Notes: generated from the letters alone by a model not told the origin. 64,000 bases of DNA from Ruminococcus flavefaciens (GCA_023667315.1 JAMPAI010000002.1:248001-312000); one strand, 5' to 3'. Shown: positions 11,601 through 20,153, numbered from the stretch's first letter. Translations and numbers: made by a program.

Positions 11601-12209
11601 GGATGCATTGTACTGCACAGGATTCACCACCACCTTGGCGATACGCGTGGCCCGCATCTCGCCCAGCACCTGCACAGTCACCAACTCTTCGCTGCCGTTC
11701 GACAAAAAGCCGTCGGCACGGTAAGCCTCCGCGTTGTAGGCGAAATCGGGGCTGGCCTTGGCGCTCTTGCTTACCGGCGCCTGCACCGGATATATGGGCT
11801 GCGGATAGCCTGCCTTGGCCAGATCGATGTCTTTGCAGGCCGTCTTGCCATACACCACGCGGGGGGTCGCGCCTTGCGGCACTTCTATCAGTTCCACACG
11901 CACGGGCAGCATGGGATATCCCACCTTGTTGGTATAGGTGTAACCTTGAACGGACAAGGTGGTGAACGCCTGGGGAACGCCCGCCGTGGAAGCGGCAGTA
12001 TAGGCGTCCGCCGGCACGGAGAAGGCCGCGGCACGGTCGATACCGCCAAGACGGTTGCTCAGTTCCAAGGCTTCCTCGGCATCGGACACCACCCGCAAGG
12101 CGGTCTCCATTCTTGAATTGACGGAAAGGACCCGTCCGGTCTGTGCCGGAACGAAGGCCGAAAAAGCAAGTCCGCATACAAGGGCGGACATCAACTTTCC
12201 TGCTTTCAT
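8652..12209 (-). CDS. C25 (gingipain-like) cysteine peptidase with T9SS sorting domain
   Basis: The preprotein has 1185 residues. I chose the ATG at 12209 because it is followed by a signal peptide (MKAGKLMSALVCGLAFSAFV) and because the longer frame upstream reads through a repeat. A propeptide of roughly 240 residues precedes the C25 catalytic domain. The catalytic dyad can be seen as His in YTAHGSQTSWAEP (about residue 469) and Cys in VGNCCLTGAFDTKTCFAEAL (about 500), the pattern known from gingipain R. Ig-like and beta-sandwich regions follow, then a type IX secretion sorting domain over the last 75 residues (LYVVNAMGQRV...GVYVLVFETASG). The protein is therefore expected at the cell surface or in the medium, where it would cleave proteins. 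Substrate specificity (Arg or Lys) cannot be read reliably. It could serve peptide nutrition or processing of other T9SS cargo. Confidence 0.88.
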   Translation of the reverse strand: MKAGKLMSALVCGLAFSAFVPAQTGRVLSVNSRMETALRVVSDAEEALELSNRLGGIDRAAAFSVPADAYTAASTAGVPQAFTTLSVQGYTYTNKVGYPMLPVRVELIEVPQGATPRVVYGKTACKDIDLAKAGYPQPIYPVQAPVSKSAKASPDFAYNAEAYRADGFLSNGSEELVTVQVLGEMRATRIAKVVVNPVQYNASTHTLRVYTVLDFEIVYDQADWNATYAKKARYASPAFGLLRNEVANPVDTKAVMAESPMRYVIVADPMFRDSLQKFVEWKTRLGYEVVQVYTDQIEGGKPNIRYHLKNLYDNASETEPAPSYVLFVGDLAQIPTKKYSGTGAWGDNGHYSDLYLCEYTDDHFPDVHYGRMSASTVEELMPQINKTIYMESLTSERSLFLDTAVVIAGVDDTYGRSHLNPTVEYLHSLYMDTLGRYGYKYLYPQSGNQSADIIRNIDAGLSVAIYTAHGSQTSWAEPYISTADVSAFTNEGKYPLMVGNCCLTGAFDTKTCFAEALLRKKDAGAVVYIGGSNSTYFDQDVYWAVGYTNRLVNGTVFTYENTGLGANDAWYHSHNEAYEDWALTAHEIVYTGNMAVERANQDLEEYYWEVYHVFGDPSYMPYTRRPAELRLEHTPSLVVGDVSFDVSTVPYARVTLSKNGVIFGFAITDGRGEARLALQGLDSACMVNLTVVAQDYLPVHKEVEVLARRRKHLIVSGQEMTDASGNVVRSGLYGETYRLSYTLRNVGKMDIGRVDVVLESKDEYLTVEDNTYTLDQALAPGETVALDHGFTLKVDKNVPDRHTLAFALNMVMDGETDSTLAKEGKFVVEAPEIRVAGFKIDDAAGSNPNGVIDNGETVKAEVTLVNPSEITAESVQVRVSSQARYLKLPDSVFEIGTLAGMEQKTFTFGYGATDENVHYALYTLNFDFDTKGRKCTDQVVSYISPVVETFESGDFSFVDWDEASDWTIGQDNAHQGKYSAASAPVADNGKSTLSIKVDVPIDDVVGFYFRTSSEKLNNTLGDFLCFYIDGVRQGSWGGIDSVWRYAEFPVVAGERTLAWTYAKDASESKGEDKVWIDDVRLPIGSHTPVANERKTPVESLALMQVTGAVSDVLNVRFDSREPLSGSLYVVNAMGQRVRALASGMRVDAGTETLSFPVAGLASGVYVLVFETASGSRYAVKFVKAA

Positions 12210-12270
12210 AACAAAGGTTTCTTTTTTACTCGTGCCCCAAAGGGCTGGTAAAGATACAAATATTAATCCA

Positions 12271-12431
12271 TATCTTTGGACTCCGTCCAAAATACTCCGG
12301 CTCGGCAAAAAACAAGCAAGCTTGTTTTTTGCTCTCGACTTATCCGTATCTTTGACTTTCGTCCAAAATACTCCCGGCTCGGCAAAAAACAAGCAAGCTT
12401 GTTTTTTGCTCTCGACTTATCCGTATCTTTG
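12271..12431 (+). repeat. Promoter-bearing palindromic repeat, two units plus a terminal -7 box
   Basis: Two units (12271-12346 and 12347-12423, 76-77 bp) each begin with TATCTTTG, followed by a GGAC/GTCC-type hairpin, the arm GGCTCGGCA, a palindromic core and the arm TGCTCTCGACTTATCC. The core and inner arm bases form a perfect stem around ACAAGCAAGCTTGT. A third TATCTTTG at 12424-12431 closes the array and lies 49 bp before the lnt start codon. It is therefore the likely lnt promoter. Confidence 0.8.
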
Positions 12432-12479
12432 CGCTTGTGGTACAAAAGGCCTTTCGCTTAGGTTTGTACGCGCGTTTTT

Positions 12480-14135
12480 ATGAAAAAGACATACCTCTGG
12501 CTTCTGTCCCTCTTGAGCGGTGTGCTGCTCGCCCTGGCCTGGCCGGCCAACGGATTCGCCCCGCTGGCGCTTGTCGCCCTGGTGCCCCTGTTCGCCGTGG
12601 ACGATTTCGTGCTGGAACGGCAGACCGCACAGGCGGGACTGCCTAAGAAGGAACGCATACGCTATCACATTTTCGGCTATTCCTACCTTGCGTTCGTGGT
12701 GTGGAACGCGCTCACCACGTGGTGGATATGGTATTCGACCCCCGCCGCGCTGCTGGCCGTTACGCTCAACGCGCTCTTGATGGCCTGCGTGTTCACGCTC
12801 TTCCATTTCAGCTGCCGGGTGTTCTTCAAGGGCGGCAAACGCTGGTTCATCCTGTTCGTCTATTGGCTCGGATTCGAGTTCTTTCACCACAACTGGGACG
12901 TTTCCTGGCCCTGGCTCACGCTCGGCAACGTGTTCGCCAACTATCCGGCCTGGGTGCAGTGGTACGAGATGACGGGCGTTCTGGGCGGAAGCCTTTGGAT
13001 TCTGGCCTGCAACGCGCTGTTTTGGCATTGGCTCAGAACCTGGCGCAAGAACAGAAAGGAAGGCCTGTCCTTTCCCGTGCGCCCCTTGGCGGCGATATTG
13101 TTGCTGGTGCTGGTTCCGCTAACGGCCTCCCTCTTGCGCTACAGGAACTACGAACCGCAGGGCGAACCGGTGGAAGTGGTAACGGTTCAACCCAATATCG
13201 ACCCCTATCGGGAGCAGTTCCATATTTCCGCCCGGGAAGCGGCCACGCGCATGCTGGATCTGGCGGCCTTGCAGCTTACGCCACAAACGCGCTTTATCGT
13301 TACGCCCGAAAGCATGTTGCAGGAAAACATCTGGGACGACGAACTGCACCTCTGCCCCTCGGTGATCCGCATCCAGCGTTTCCTGCAGGATTGGAAGAAC
13401 GTAAAGCTGATGGCGGGCATCTCGTCTTACTCGCATGTGTTGCCGCAGGATTCGGCGCAGGCGGGCATAAGGCGGCTGCGCCGGGAAGACGACCCTTTCC
13501 TGAAATTCTACAAGGCGCACAATTCGGTGATTGTTATCGGACACGACCGCAACGCCCCCATTCCGCTCTATCATAAGTCGAAACTCACGCCGGGCGTGGA
13601 AATCATGCCCTTTGCCGGCAAACTGCGGTTCATCGAGAAGATGGCGGTGAACATGGGGGGAACCACCGGCACCTTGGGCATCGATCCCGAGCCGAAGGTA
13701 TTCGGCGATTCGGTGAAGTTTACAGACGTTATCTGCTACGAGTCGATTTTCGGCGACTACGTGGCCTGGAGCGTGCGCAAAGGTGCGCAACTGCTCTTTG
13801 TTTCCACCAACGACGGATGGTGGAAGAATTCGCCCGGACACCGTCAGCACGCAGCCTACGCCCGCTTGCGCGCCATCGAGAACCGGCGCGAGGTGGCGCG
13901 TTCGGCCAACACGGGCATTTCCTGCTTTATCGACCAGAAAGGCCAAGTGTTCCAGGCCACCGCCTACGGTGAACCCGACTGCATACGGCAGACCCTTCTG
14001 GCCAACTCCAAGCTTACATTCTATTCGAAATACGGCGACATTCTCGGCCGCGGCTGCCTGCCGTTCGCCCTGTTGATTGTTCTTCTGAGTGTCGTTTACC
14101 GCCGGTTCCCGAATGCCTTGAAACGCGGGGCGTAG
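12480..14135 (+). CDS. lnt: Apolipoprotein N-acyltransferase
   Basis: This inner-membrane enzyme adds the third acyl chain to the N-terminal cysteine of lipoproteins, using phospholipid as donor. The 551-residue sequence has an N-terminal block of hydrophobic helices (residues about 5-230) and a C-terminal nitrilase-like domain. The Glu-Lys-Cys catalytic set is visible as IVTPESML (Glu near 277), YHKSKLTPG (Lys near 366) and DVICYESIFGDYV (Cys near 418). The stop lies 6 bp from the end of the convergent glgB. Expression probably comes from the terminal -7 box of the repeat array directly upstream. Several lipoproteins in the window, such as the one at 58.3 kb, would be substrates. Confidence 0.93.
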   Translation: MKKTYLWLLSLLSGVLLALAWPANGFAPLALVALVPLFAVDDFVLERQTAQAGLPKKERIRYHIFGYSYLAFVVWNALTTWWIWYSTPAALLAVTLNALLMACVFTLFHFSCRVFFKGGKRWFILFVYWLGFEFFHHNWDVSWPWLTLGNVFANYPAWVQWYEMTGVLGGSLWILACNALFWHWLRTWRKNRKEGLSFPVRPLAAILLLVLVPLTASLLRYRNYEPQGEPVEVVTVQPNIDPYREQFHISAREAATRMLDLAALQLTPQTRFIVTPESMLQENIWDDELHLCPSVIRIQRFLQDWKNVKLMAGISSYSHVLPQDSAQAGIRRLRREDDPFLKFYKAHNSVIVIGHDRNAPIPLYHKSKLTPGVEIMPFAGKLRFIEKMAVNMGGTTGTLGIDPEPKVFGDSVKFTDVICYESIFGDYVAWSVRKGAQLLFVSTNDGWWKNSPGHRQHAAYARLRAIENRREVARSANTGISCFIDQKGQVFQATAYGEPDCIRQTLLANSKLTFYSKYGDILGRGCLPFALLIVLLSVVYRRFPNALKRGA

Positions 14136-14141
14136 TAATGA

Positions 14142-16187
14142 TTATTCTTCCGCCAGCGCGAACACCAGCGCGGTGCGGTTCACGTTGTAGATGGAGAGTT
14201 GATGGGTGTTCCCGCAGGGTTCACTGAAGAAAAAACCGTTTTCTTCCACACGCGAGAAACCGCCGAATTCCGCCGAATCGCTGCACAGCACCAAGCGGTA
14301 TCGACCGGGCGTCTGCACCGGAACCTTATAGTCGGGCGTGCTTCGGCTCACGTGCCAGTTGAACACGAACAGATGCGTTCCGTTGAGGCCGAATGCAAGC
14401 GTCTTGCCCGCCTCGTCCACCATCAACAGATCGGCGGGTGCGCAAGCCCGCAGGTTCAGTTCCGCGGCCAAACGCAGCATGGCGCGGTCGAAAGCGGCCA
14501 AAAACTTATAGCGCAGAAACGGATTGTCTTGCAGACTCCACTGGCGGCGCGCATAGCGGTAAGACTGCCCGTTGCCCGGACGCGGAAAATCAATCCACTC
14601 GGGATGGCCGAACTCGTTGCCCATAAAATTGAGGTACCCCCCGCCCTCCGCGCCGACGAACAGACTCAAAAGGCGTATCATCTTGAGCAAGGCCAAGCCC
14701 CGGTCTATTTCCGGACTGTGCGAATCCACCGACATCTGCGTGTACATATTGGCCCCCATCAGGCGGAAAGCCAGCGTCTGGTCGCCCACCAAAGCCTGGT
14801 CGTGGCTTTCGGAGTAGGCGATCTGCGGTACCGAACCGATGCGGTCGGTAACCGTATGCCAAAGCTCGGACATAATCCAGTCTTCGTCCCTGCGTTCCTT
14901 GATAATCTTTATCCAGTAGTCGGGAATGCCCATCGAGAGCCGGTAATCGAAGCCGTAGCCGCCCTCTTGCGTGGCCACGGTCATGCCCGGCATGCCGCTC
15001 ACCTCTTCGGCGATGCTCAGATGCGTTCCGGGACGCATTTCCCTAATCAAATCGTTTGCCAAGGATAGATACACCAAGGCGTTCTCGTCCACCTCGGAGC
15101 CGAAATAATTCTGGTAGGTGCCGAAATTGTCCACATAGCCGCGATGGTAGTAAATCATGGCCGTAACGCCATCGAAACGGAATCCGTCGAAATGGAATTC
15201 CTCCAGCCAGTAGCGCAGGTTTGAGAGCAGGAAACGCTTTACCTCCTCGCGCCCGAAGTTGAACATGCGCGAACCCCAGTAGGGATGCGTGCCGGCCTGG
15301 CCACCATAGCTGTAGAGGTCATCGCTGCCGTCGATGCGGTTCAAGCCCTCGTTCACGTTCTCCACAAAGTGCGCGTGAACCACGTCCATCACCACGAAAA
15401 GCCCCATTTCGTGGGCGGTGCGGATCAGTTCCTTCAAGTCGTCGGGCGTTCCGAAACGCGAGGACGGGGCGAAAAAATTCGATACATGATAGCCGAAACT
15501 GCCGTAATAGGGATGTTCGGCAATGCCCATAAGCTGCACCACATTGTAGCCGGCATCCTTGATGCGCGGCAGCACGTTCTGCCTGAACTCGGCATAGGTA
15601 CCCACGCCCTCCCTCTCCTGTGCCATGCCGATATGCGCCTCGTAGATAAGGGGCGTCTGCCTGGAAAAATCAGCCTGGGGGCGTATTTCATGCGTGCCGG
15701 TATTCCAACGGAAATCTTTTCCGGGATGCCACAGCGCGGCCGAGAAATCCTTGCTGGCCTCGTCTTGCACGGCGTAGAAGGTGTAGGCGGGAAGCCGCAT
15801 TTTCCAACTTCCATAGCAGTCCTGCACATACATCTTGTAGCGCGAGAGATGCTTGAGACCCGGCACGGAAGAGGCCGGCATCTCGATTTGCCAGACGCCG
15901 TTTCCCTTGCGTTCGAGTGCGTGCGAGGTCTGGTCCCAGTCGTTGAAATCGCCACAGAGAAACACATGGCGCGCATTGGGCAGCCATTCGCGGAAGACCC
16001 ATGTATCACTTTCTTGATGGTAATGCAAGCCGAAATAAAGATGCGCGGAAGCGAAGCCGTACAACCCGCCCCACGCCTCCTCGATGCGGTTTTTAGTGCC
16101 GAGATAAGCGTTGTGGCGGCGTTCGACAACGTCCGAAACCGGCCACAGCCAGGAATCTTTTTCGATAAAGGGCAGCGTTTTTTTCAC
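14142..16187 (-). CDS. glgB: 1,4-alpha-glucan branching enzyme (GH13)
   Basis: A 681-residue enzyme that introduces alpha-1,6 branches into glycogen. An N-terminal CBM48-type domain (VFREWLPNARHVFLCGDFNDW) precedes the GH13 barrel. The nucleophile Asp is in GFRFDGVTAM (about residue 338), the acid/base Glu in SIAEEVSGMPG (about 392), and the third acidic residue in the SESHDQAL motif. Length and motifs resemble the eukaryote-like branching enzymes seen in Bacteroidetes. The start codon is GTG; no better ATG exists before the conserved LPFIEKDSWLWP segment. It lies 26 bp downstream of lepA on the same strand and may be cotranscribed. No other glycogen gene is in view. Confidence 0.93.
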   Translation of the reverse strand: MKKTLPFIEKDSWLWPVSDVVERRHNAYLGTKNRIEEAWGGLYGFASAHLYFGLHYHQESDTWVFREWLPNARHVFLCGDFNDWDQTSHALERKGNGVWQIEMPASSVPGLKHLSRYKMYVQDCYGSWKMRLPAYTFYAVQDEASKDFSAALWHPGKDFRWNTGTHEIRPQADFSRQTPLIYEAHIGMAQEREGVGTYAEFRQNVLPRIKDAGYNVVQLMGIAEHPYYGSFGYHVSNFFAPSSRFGTPDDLKELIRTAHEMGLFVVMDVVHAHFVENVNEGLNRIDGSDDLYSYGGQAGTHPYWGSRMFNFGREEVKRFLLSNLRYWLEEFHFDGFRFDGVTAMIYYHRGYVDNFGTYQNYFGSEVDENALVYLSLANDLIREMRPGTHLSIAEEVSGMPGMTVATQEGGYGFDYRLSMGIPDYWIKIIKERRDEDWIMSELWHTVTDRIGSVPQIAYSESHDQALVGDQTLAFRLMGANMYTQMSVDSHSPEIDRGLALLKMIRLLSLFVGAEGGGYLNFMGNEFGHPEWIDFPRPGNGQSYRYARRQWSLQDNPFLRYKFLAAFDRAMLRLAAELNLRACAPADLLMVDEAGKTLAFGLNGTHLFVFNWHVSRSTPDYKVPVQTPGRYRLVLCSDSAEFGGFSRVEENGFFFSEPCGNTHQLSIYNVNRTALVFALAEE

Positions 16188-16213
16188 GGCAAGGCGAATG
16201 TAGAGCTTTCCGG

Positions 16214-18001
16214 CTAATCCAGTTTAAGCACGGCCAGGAAAGCCGACTGAGGCACTTGCACGTTGCCCACCTGACGCATGCGCTTCTTGCCCTCCTTCTG
16301 TTTTTCGAGCAGTTTGCGCTTACGCGAGATGTCGCCGCCGTAGCACTTGGCGGTAACGTCCTTGCGCACGGCCTTGATGGTTTCGCGGGCAATGATCTTG
16401 CTCCCGATGGCGGCCTGCACCGCGATGTCGAACTGCTGACGCGGAATCAAGTCTTTCAACTTCTCGCACATCCGCCGCCCGAAAGCGTAGGCGTTGTCCT
16501 GATAGATCAGCGTGGAGAGGGCGTCCACCGTATCGCCGTTCAAAAGGATCTCCAGCTTCACCAATTTGGAAGGCTGGTAGCCGCACTGGTAGTAGTCGAA
16601 CGAGGCATAGCCCTTGGATATGCTCTTGAGACGGTCGTAAAAGTCGAACACAATTTCGGAAAGCGGCATCTCGAACGTAAGCTCGGTGCGGTCGGTAGTG
16701 ATGTATATCTGATTCTTGAGGATACCGCGCTTGTCGATGCAAAGCTTCATGATGGGCCCCACGAAATCGGCCTTGGTGATGATCTGAGCGCGGATATAGG
16801 GCTCATCGATATGGTCCACGTAGTTGGGGGCGGGAAGCCCGGAAGGGTTGTGGATCTCGATAACCTCTCCCTTGGTGGTGGTTACCTTGTAGGAGACGTT
16901 GGGCACGGTGGTGATCACGTCCATGTTGAACTCGCGTTCCAGACGTTCCTGAATGATCTCCATGTGCAGCAATCCCAGGAAACCGCAACGGAAACCGAAA
17001 CCGAGCGCCACCGACGATTCGGGCTCATAGGTGAGCGAGGCGTCGTTGAGCTGCAGTTTCTCGATGGAGGCCCGCAGGTCCTCGTAGTCGTCGGGGCTCA
17101 CGGGATAGACCCCGGCGAACACCATGGGCTTTACGTTCTCGAAGCCGTCGATGGCCTCCTGACAGGGACGCTCGATATGGGTGATGGTATCGCCCACCTT
17201 GACCTCCACCGAACTCTTGATGCCCGAAATGATATAGCCTACGTTGCCGGCCTGCACGCTGTCGAGCGGAATGGGCTTGTAGCCGAGCACGCCCACTTCT
17301 TCGGCATCGTATTCCTTGCCGGTATGGAAGAATTTGACCCGGTCGCCCTTGCTCAGGGTGCCGTTCATAATGCGGAAATAGGAGATGATGCCGCGGAAGG
17401 GGTTGAACACCGAGTCGAAAATCAGGGCCTGCAGGGGGGCTTCGGCATCGCCTTGGGGCGCGGGAATGCGTTCCACGATGGCCTGCAAAAGTTCGGGAAC
17501 GCCCAGGCCTGTCTTGCCGCTGGCCGACATGATTTCCTCGCGCTGACAGCCCACCAGATCCACGATCTGGTCTTTCACCTCTTCGGGCATGGCGTTGGCG
17601 AGGTCCATCTTGTTGAGCACGGGAATGATGGTGAGGTCGTGCTCCATGGCCAGGTAGAGGTTGGAGATGGTCTGCGCCTGAATGCCCTGGGTGGCGTCGA
17701 CGATAAGCAGCGCGCCTTCGCAGGCGGCGATGGAGCGCGACACTTCGTACGAGAAATCGACGTGCCCCGGCGTATCGATCAGGTTGAGGGTGTATTCTTG
17801 GCCGTTATGCTTGTATTTCATCTGGATGGCGTGGCTCTTGATGGTGATGCCGCGCTCGCGTTCCAGCTCCATATCGTCCAACACCTGCGCCTGCAGGTCC
17901 CGTTGCGAGACCGTGCCGGTATATTCCAAAAGACGGTCTGCCAAGGTGCTCTTGCCATGGTCGATATGCGCGATAATGCAAAAATTCCGAATGTTCTTCA
18001 T
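16214..18001 (-). CDS. lepA: Elongation factor 4 (LepA), ribosome back-translocating GTPase
   Basis: The protein has 595 residues, the usual length. GTPase motifs are clear: G1 [14 protein letters not shown] near residue 10, G2/G3 with [12 protein letters not shown], and G4 NKMDLA. The LepA-specific C-terminal domain ends in the basic tail [19 protein letters not shown], expected for the family. It binds ribosomes and affects translocation and initiation under stress. The ATG at 18001 is preceded by a short AT-rich gap to the DUF2442 gene, which has its own upstream promoter. Confidence 0.97.
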   Translation of the reverse strand: MKNIRNFCIIAHIDHGKSTLADRLLEYTGTVSQRDLQAQVLDDMELERERGITIKSHAIQMKYKHNGQEYTLNLIDTPGHVDFSYEVSRSIAACEGALLIVDATQGIQAQTISNLYLAMEHDLTIIPVLNKMDLANAMPEEVKDQIVDLVGCQREEIMSASGKTGLGVPELLQAIVERIPAPQGDAEAPLQALIFDSVFNPFRGIISYFRIMNGTLSKGDRVKFFHTGKEYDAEEVGVLGYKPIPLDSVQAGNVGYIISGIKSSVEVKVGDTITHIERPCQEAIDGFENVKPMVFAGVYPVSPDDYEDLRASIEKLQLNDASLTYEPESSVALGFGFRCGFLGLLHMEIIQERLEREFNMDVITTVPNVSYKVTTTKGEVIEIHNPSGLPAPNYVDHIDEPYIRAQIITKADFVGPIMKLCIDKRGILKNQIYITTDRTELTFEMPLSEIVFDFYDRLKSISKGYASFDYYQCGYQPSKLVKLEILLNGDTVDALSTLIYQDNAYAFGRRMCEKLKDLIPRQQFDIAVQAAIGSKIIARETIKAVRKDVTAKCYGGDISRKRKLLEKQKEGKKRMRQVGNVQVPQSAFLAVLKLD

Positions 18002-18033
18002 AATTCCCGCGAAGATACGGAAATTTAAGTTGC

Positions 18034-18453
18034 CTACACAGCCATCAACGCCCGCCCCAGTTCATGCAGGGCCTCGATGATTTCCCGTTTCCTTTTCTCC
18101 CCAGGTTTCTTGATGCCGTATATATACTTCGAAAGAAGGCTTTTGTTGATGCCGATATTACGGGCGATTTCCGACACGTTGAGTTGGGGAAAGTGGGCGA
18201 AGATACGGGCGATTTCGTTGTCGCCGTCGGGTTCGGCCGAATCTTGGGTAAAGCTGGAAATATGGATGTCCTCGTCTAAAGACGGCCAACGCACATCATC
18301 CCCGAAACGCCCTATCTTAAAATCCATACGTTGCTGTTCGGAAGCCTCTCTCAGCACGGGAAAAGCCTCCAGCGGGCGGGAAAAACACGCGCCCTTGTCT
18401 GTCTCGATCCACACGCGGTTCCTGTTGAACCAAAGCTTATTTATCTTCTCCAT
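18034..18453 (-). CDS. DUF2442 protein with XRE-like helix-turn-helix (possible antitoxin/regulator)
   Basis: The 139-residue protein begins MEKINKLWF; its ATG overlaps the end of the upstream DUF4160 gene by 17 bp. The first 80 residues resemble DUF2442 ([20 protein letters not shown]). Residues about 80-130 form a helix-turn-helix ([20 protein letters not shown] followed by a conserved GIKKPG turn) like XRE-family DNA-binding domains. DUF4160 and DUF2442 genes often occur as overlapping pairs and have been suspected to act as toxin-antitoxin-like modules. Here the DNA-binding half is a natural candidate to recognise the perfect palindrome in the promoter of the pair. Function is inferred from arrangement and is not proven. 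Confidence 0.65.
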   Translation of the reverse strand: MEKINKLWFNRNRVWIETDKGACFSRPLEAFPVLREASEQQRMDFKIGRFGDDVRWPSLDEDIHISSFTQDSAEPDGDNEIARIFAHFPQLNVSEIARNIGINKSLLSKYIYGIKKPGEKRKREIIEALHELGRALMAV

Positions 18454-18676
18454 GATATTCCCTCCACTTTGCAACTATCTCCTCTTTATACAGGGTAACT
18501 ATCTGTAAAGCCCGTTTAATATCTTTCGGTTTGATGCCCAAATTCTCCTTCACTTCAAGTGTTTCCACCTCAATCTTTGCCCGTCCATCCCCGTTTTCAA
18601 CATGCACGTGAACCGGTAGATGCTCCAAAGAGTAAAAGAAAAACCTCATCCCGAAAAGCTCAAACAGCGTAGGCAT
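18437..18676 (-). CDS. DUF4160 domain protein (possible toxin-like partner)
   Basis: This is a 79-residue protein. I take the ATG at 18676, which gives MPTLFELFGMRFFFYSLEHL and fits the family N-terminus; the longer frame would begin upstream of its own promoter. The HVHVENGDGRAKIEVE segment is the DUF4160 signature. It is the first gene of a two-gene unit with the overlapping DUF2442-HTH gene. DNA here is AT-richer than in the flanking lepA gene, consistent with an acquired module. No catalytic residue assignment can be supported. Confidence 0.65.
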   Translation of the reverse strand: MPTLFELFGMRFFFYSLEHLPVHVHVENGDGRAKIEVETLEVKENLGIKPKDIKRALQIVTLYKEEIVAKWREYHGEDK

Positions 18677-18698
18677 ATTTTCAATTTGTTTCTCCTTG

Positions 18699-18724
18699 CA
18701 AATATAGGGATAAAATTTTATCCC
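18699..18724 (-). promoter_or_regulatory. -7 box abutting a perfect 18-bp palindrome (operator) for the DUF4160/DUF2442 pair
   Basis: On the minus strand TATATTTG (18699-18706) matches TAnnTTTG and lies 22 bp before the DUF4160 ATG. Immediately upstream, 18707-18724 is the perfect palindrome GGGATAAAATTTTATCCC, which falls in the spacer between the -7 and -33 regions. A protein bound there would block the promoter. Confidence 0.65.
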
Positions 18725-18776
18725 TTCAAACAAGACAAAAATCAACATGCTTATTTTGATGATTAAAAAATATTAT

Positions 18777-18784
18777 TAATTTTG
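18777..18784 (+). promoter_or_regulatory. -7 promoter box (TAATTTTG) for the membrane protein gene
   Basis: TAATTTTG matches the consensus and is 18 bp upstream of the ATG at 18803. It supports that start over the in-frame TTG at 18782, which would lie inside the box. Confidence 0.5.
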
Positions 18785-18802
18785 CAATTCATCACATGCT
18801 CT

Positions 18803-19417
18803 ATGAAAAATTCAATCAACAGAAAACTTGGAAAGTTACTTTGCACACTTTTCGGGGCACATATTATCGGTGTGTTACTATCAAGCATCATATCAAGATA
18901 CTGTTGGACCTTAGAATTACAACTTTTCATTTGGATCATGATTGATATTATCTACATCTGCATGATTGTGGCTATTGCTCGTAAGGCTCCGTTCTTTTCA
19001 AAGAACACATTGTGCAAAAGTTGCGCTGTCTCTCTTGCTGCATTTTATGTTTTACTAACAGTAAACAGCATATCCTATCTTTTTAATTTCCATCTATTCT
19101 CTTTTTTAGGCATAGCCAAACCCATGGTACTCAACAGTATCAATGTATTCTTATTCGCCGGACTTTTTTTGGGGCTCAAGATACCTCTATCTCTTAAATT
19201 TCTAGGCATTTCAACATACATTCCCTCTATCTTTGTCAGTCTATGGAGTGTACGTATCCAATCCTGTCTGGACTTTGATAACTTTCTTAAACCAATAGTT
19301 TATTCCTCCTATTTCGAGTTAGCCTTGGCTATTGTCTCATTCGTGCTAACTATCCTATGGATGAATAAAAAGAATATTCTTTCTTTTACCCCCAATCAAC
19401 CCGCTAACATAATCTAA
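18803..19417 (+). CDS. Hypothetical multi-pass membrane protein
   Basis: I do not recognise this 204-residue protein. Five or six hydrophobic segments are visible, including LLCTLFGAHIIGVLLSSIIS near the N-terminus and LALAIVSFVLTILWM near the C-terminus, with short charged loops. There is no signal peptidase site and no cofactor motif. Codon usage is AT-rich and unlike lepA or the redox operon on either side, which suggests horizontal acquisition with the neighbouring small genes. It is divergent from the DUF4160 pair. Confidence 0.55.
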   Translation: MKNSINRKLGKLLCTLFGAHIIGVLLSSIISRYCWTLELQLFIWIMIDIIYICMIVAIARKAPFFSKNTLCKSCAVSLAAFYVLLTVNSISYLFNFHLFSFLGIAKPMVLNSINVFLFAGLFLGLKIPLSLKFLGISTYIPSIFVSLWSVRIQSCLDFDNFLKPIVYSSYFELALAIVSFVLTILWMNKKNILSFTPNQPANII

Positions 19418-19431
19418 CAACTTACAACATA

Positions 19432-19928
19432 ATGAAAAAAATCGCATTACTTGCCTGTGCACTCATTTCTACAACAAGCGCACTCGCTTACTCCGGCAGT
19501 TATTATTCGAGTTCTTCGGATGAAATGTCGGGATTCGCAATCTTCACTCTCATTGTGATGATTGTCTAATTATACTTTCAATCATCATTCTCGTTCGTTG
19601 GTGGAAAATGACTTCAAACGTTAAAGAGATTCGACAACACTTGATGCCTCCTAGTACTAAATTAACATATCTAGTTGCCATAGGAGAAAAGGATCAGGCT
19701 CAGAAAAAAGCACTTACCATGCTTGTGAATCTGCTCTATTCTATTTATCAAGACCCCTTTGATGAATATAAAGCCCGATCCATGAACACTATTATTGAAG
19801 ATCGCTTACCCTTGATGCTTAAACTTGGACTTTCCGTCCCCGATTACGTCACCTCTGGGGAAAAATTTATTGACTACATGAATAGACTAACAGACAACAA
19901 AGTGCCTTACGAAATGAATGCGAACTAA
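19432..19928 (+). pseudogene. Small membrane protein gene split by a frameshift (45 aa + 106 aa)
   Basis: A first frame (19432-19569) encodes 45 residues: a signal peptide (MKKIALLACALISTTSALA), a Ser/Tyr-rich stretch, and the start of a hydrophobic segment ending IFTLIVMIV before a TAA. The next frame, one base back, continues with LIILSIIILVRWWKMTSN and an ATG at 19608 that opens a 106-residue soluble domain. Joined by a -1 shift at the stop, the two pieces make one plausible protein: exported N-terminus, one transmembrane helix and a cytoplasmic domain. Bacteroides proteins with a helix followed by MTxxV at this place are familiar to me. It may be a recent single-base deletion, a recoding site or a sequencing error. 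If the pieces are separate, they are a 45-residue secreted peptide and a soluble protein from 19608 to 19928. Confidence 0.55.
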
Positions 19929-19939
19929 TATCAAACACA

Positions 19940-19969
19940 GTGTACCCGAAAAGCCGATTTCGGGTACAC
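19940..19969. terminator. Hairpin downstream of the small membrane protein gene
   Basis: GTGTACCCGAAA and TTTCGGGTACAC form a perfect 12-bp stem with a 6-base loop, 11 bp after the stop codon. There is no T-tract after it, so it may stabilise the 3' end or terminate weakly. Confidence 0.5.
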
Positions 19970-20145
19970 CTTGAGATATAAATCCTCGGTTGTCTTAAAA
20001 GTTATCAACACCATATCTGTTTGTTCCACAAAGTTTTATTCATAATTTTTATATACAAAATCGAGTATTACTTTCGATAAAAGCAGTCTTTGGGCATTCA
20101 TAAAGTAAACGGGCTCAGGTTTCATTCCACACCTCCTATTTTTAC

Positions 20146-20153
20146 TAACTTTG
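20146..20153 (+). promoter_or_regulatory. -7 promoter box (TAACTTTG) for the BRO-family gene
   Basis: TAACTTTG matches the consensus and lies only 14 bp before the ATG at 20168, implying a very short leader. It argues against the upstream in-frame start near 20090. The stretch 19970-20145 holds nothing else I can recognise. Confidence 0.5.

Noticed and set aside
12210..12392. N-terminal extension of the C25 peptidase
   Set aside because: It reads through the dispersed repeat, and the signal peptide begins at the ATG at 12209.
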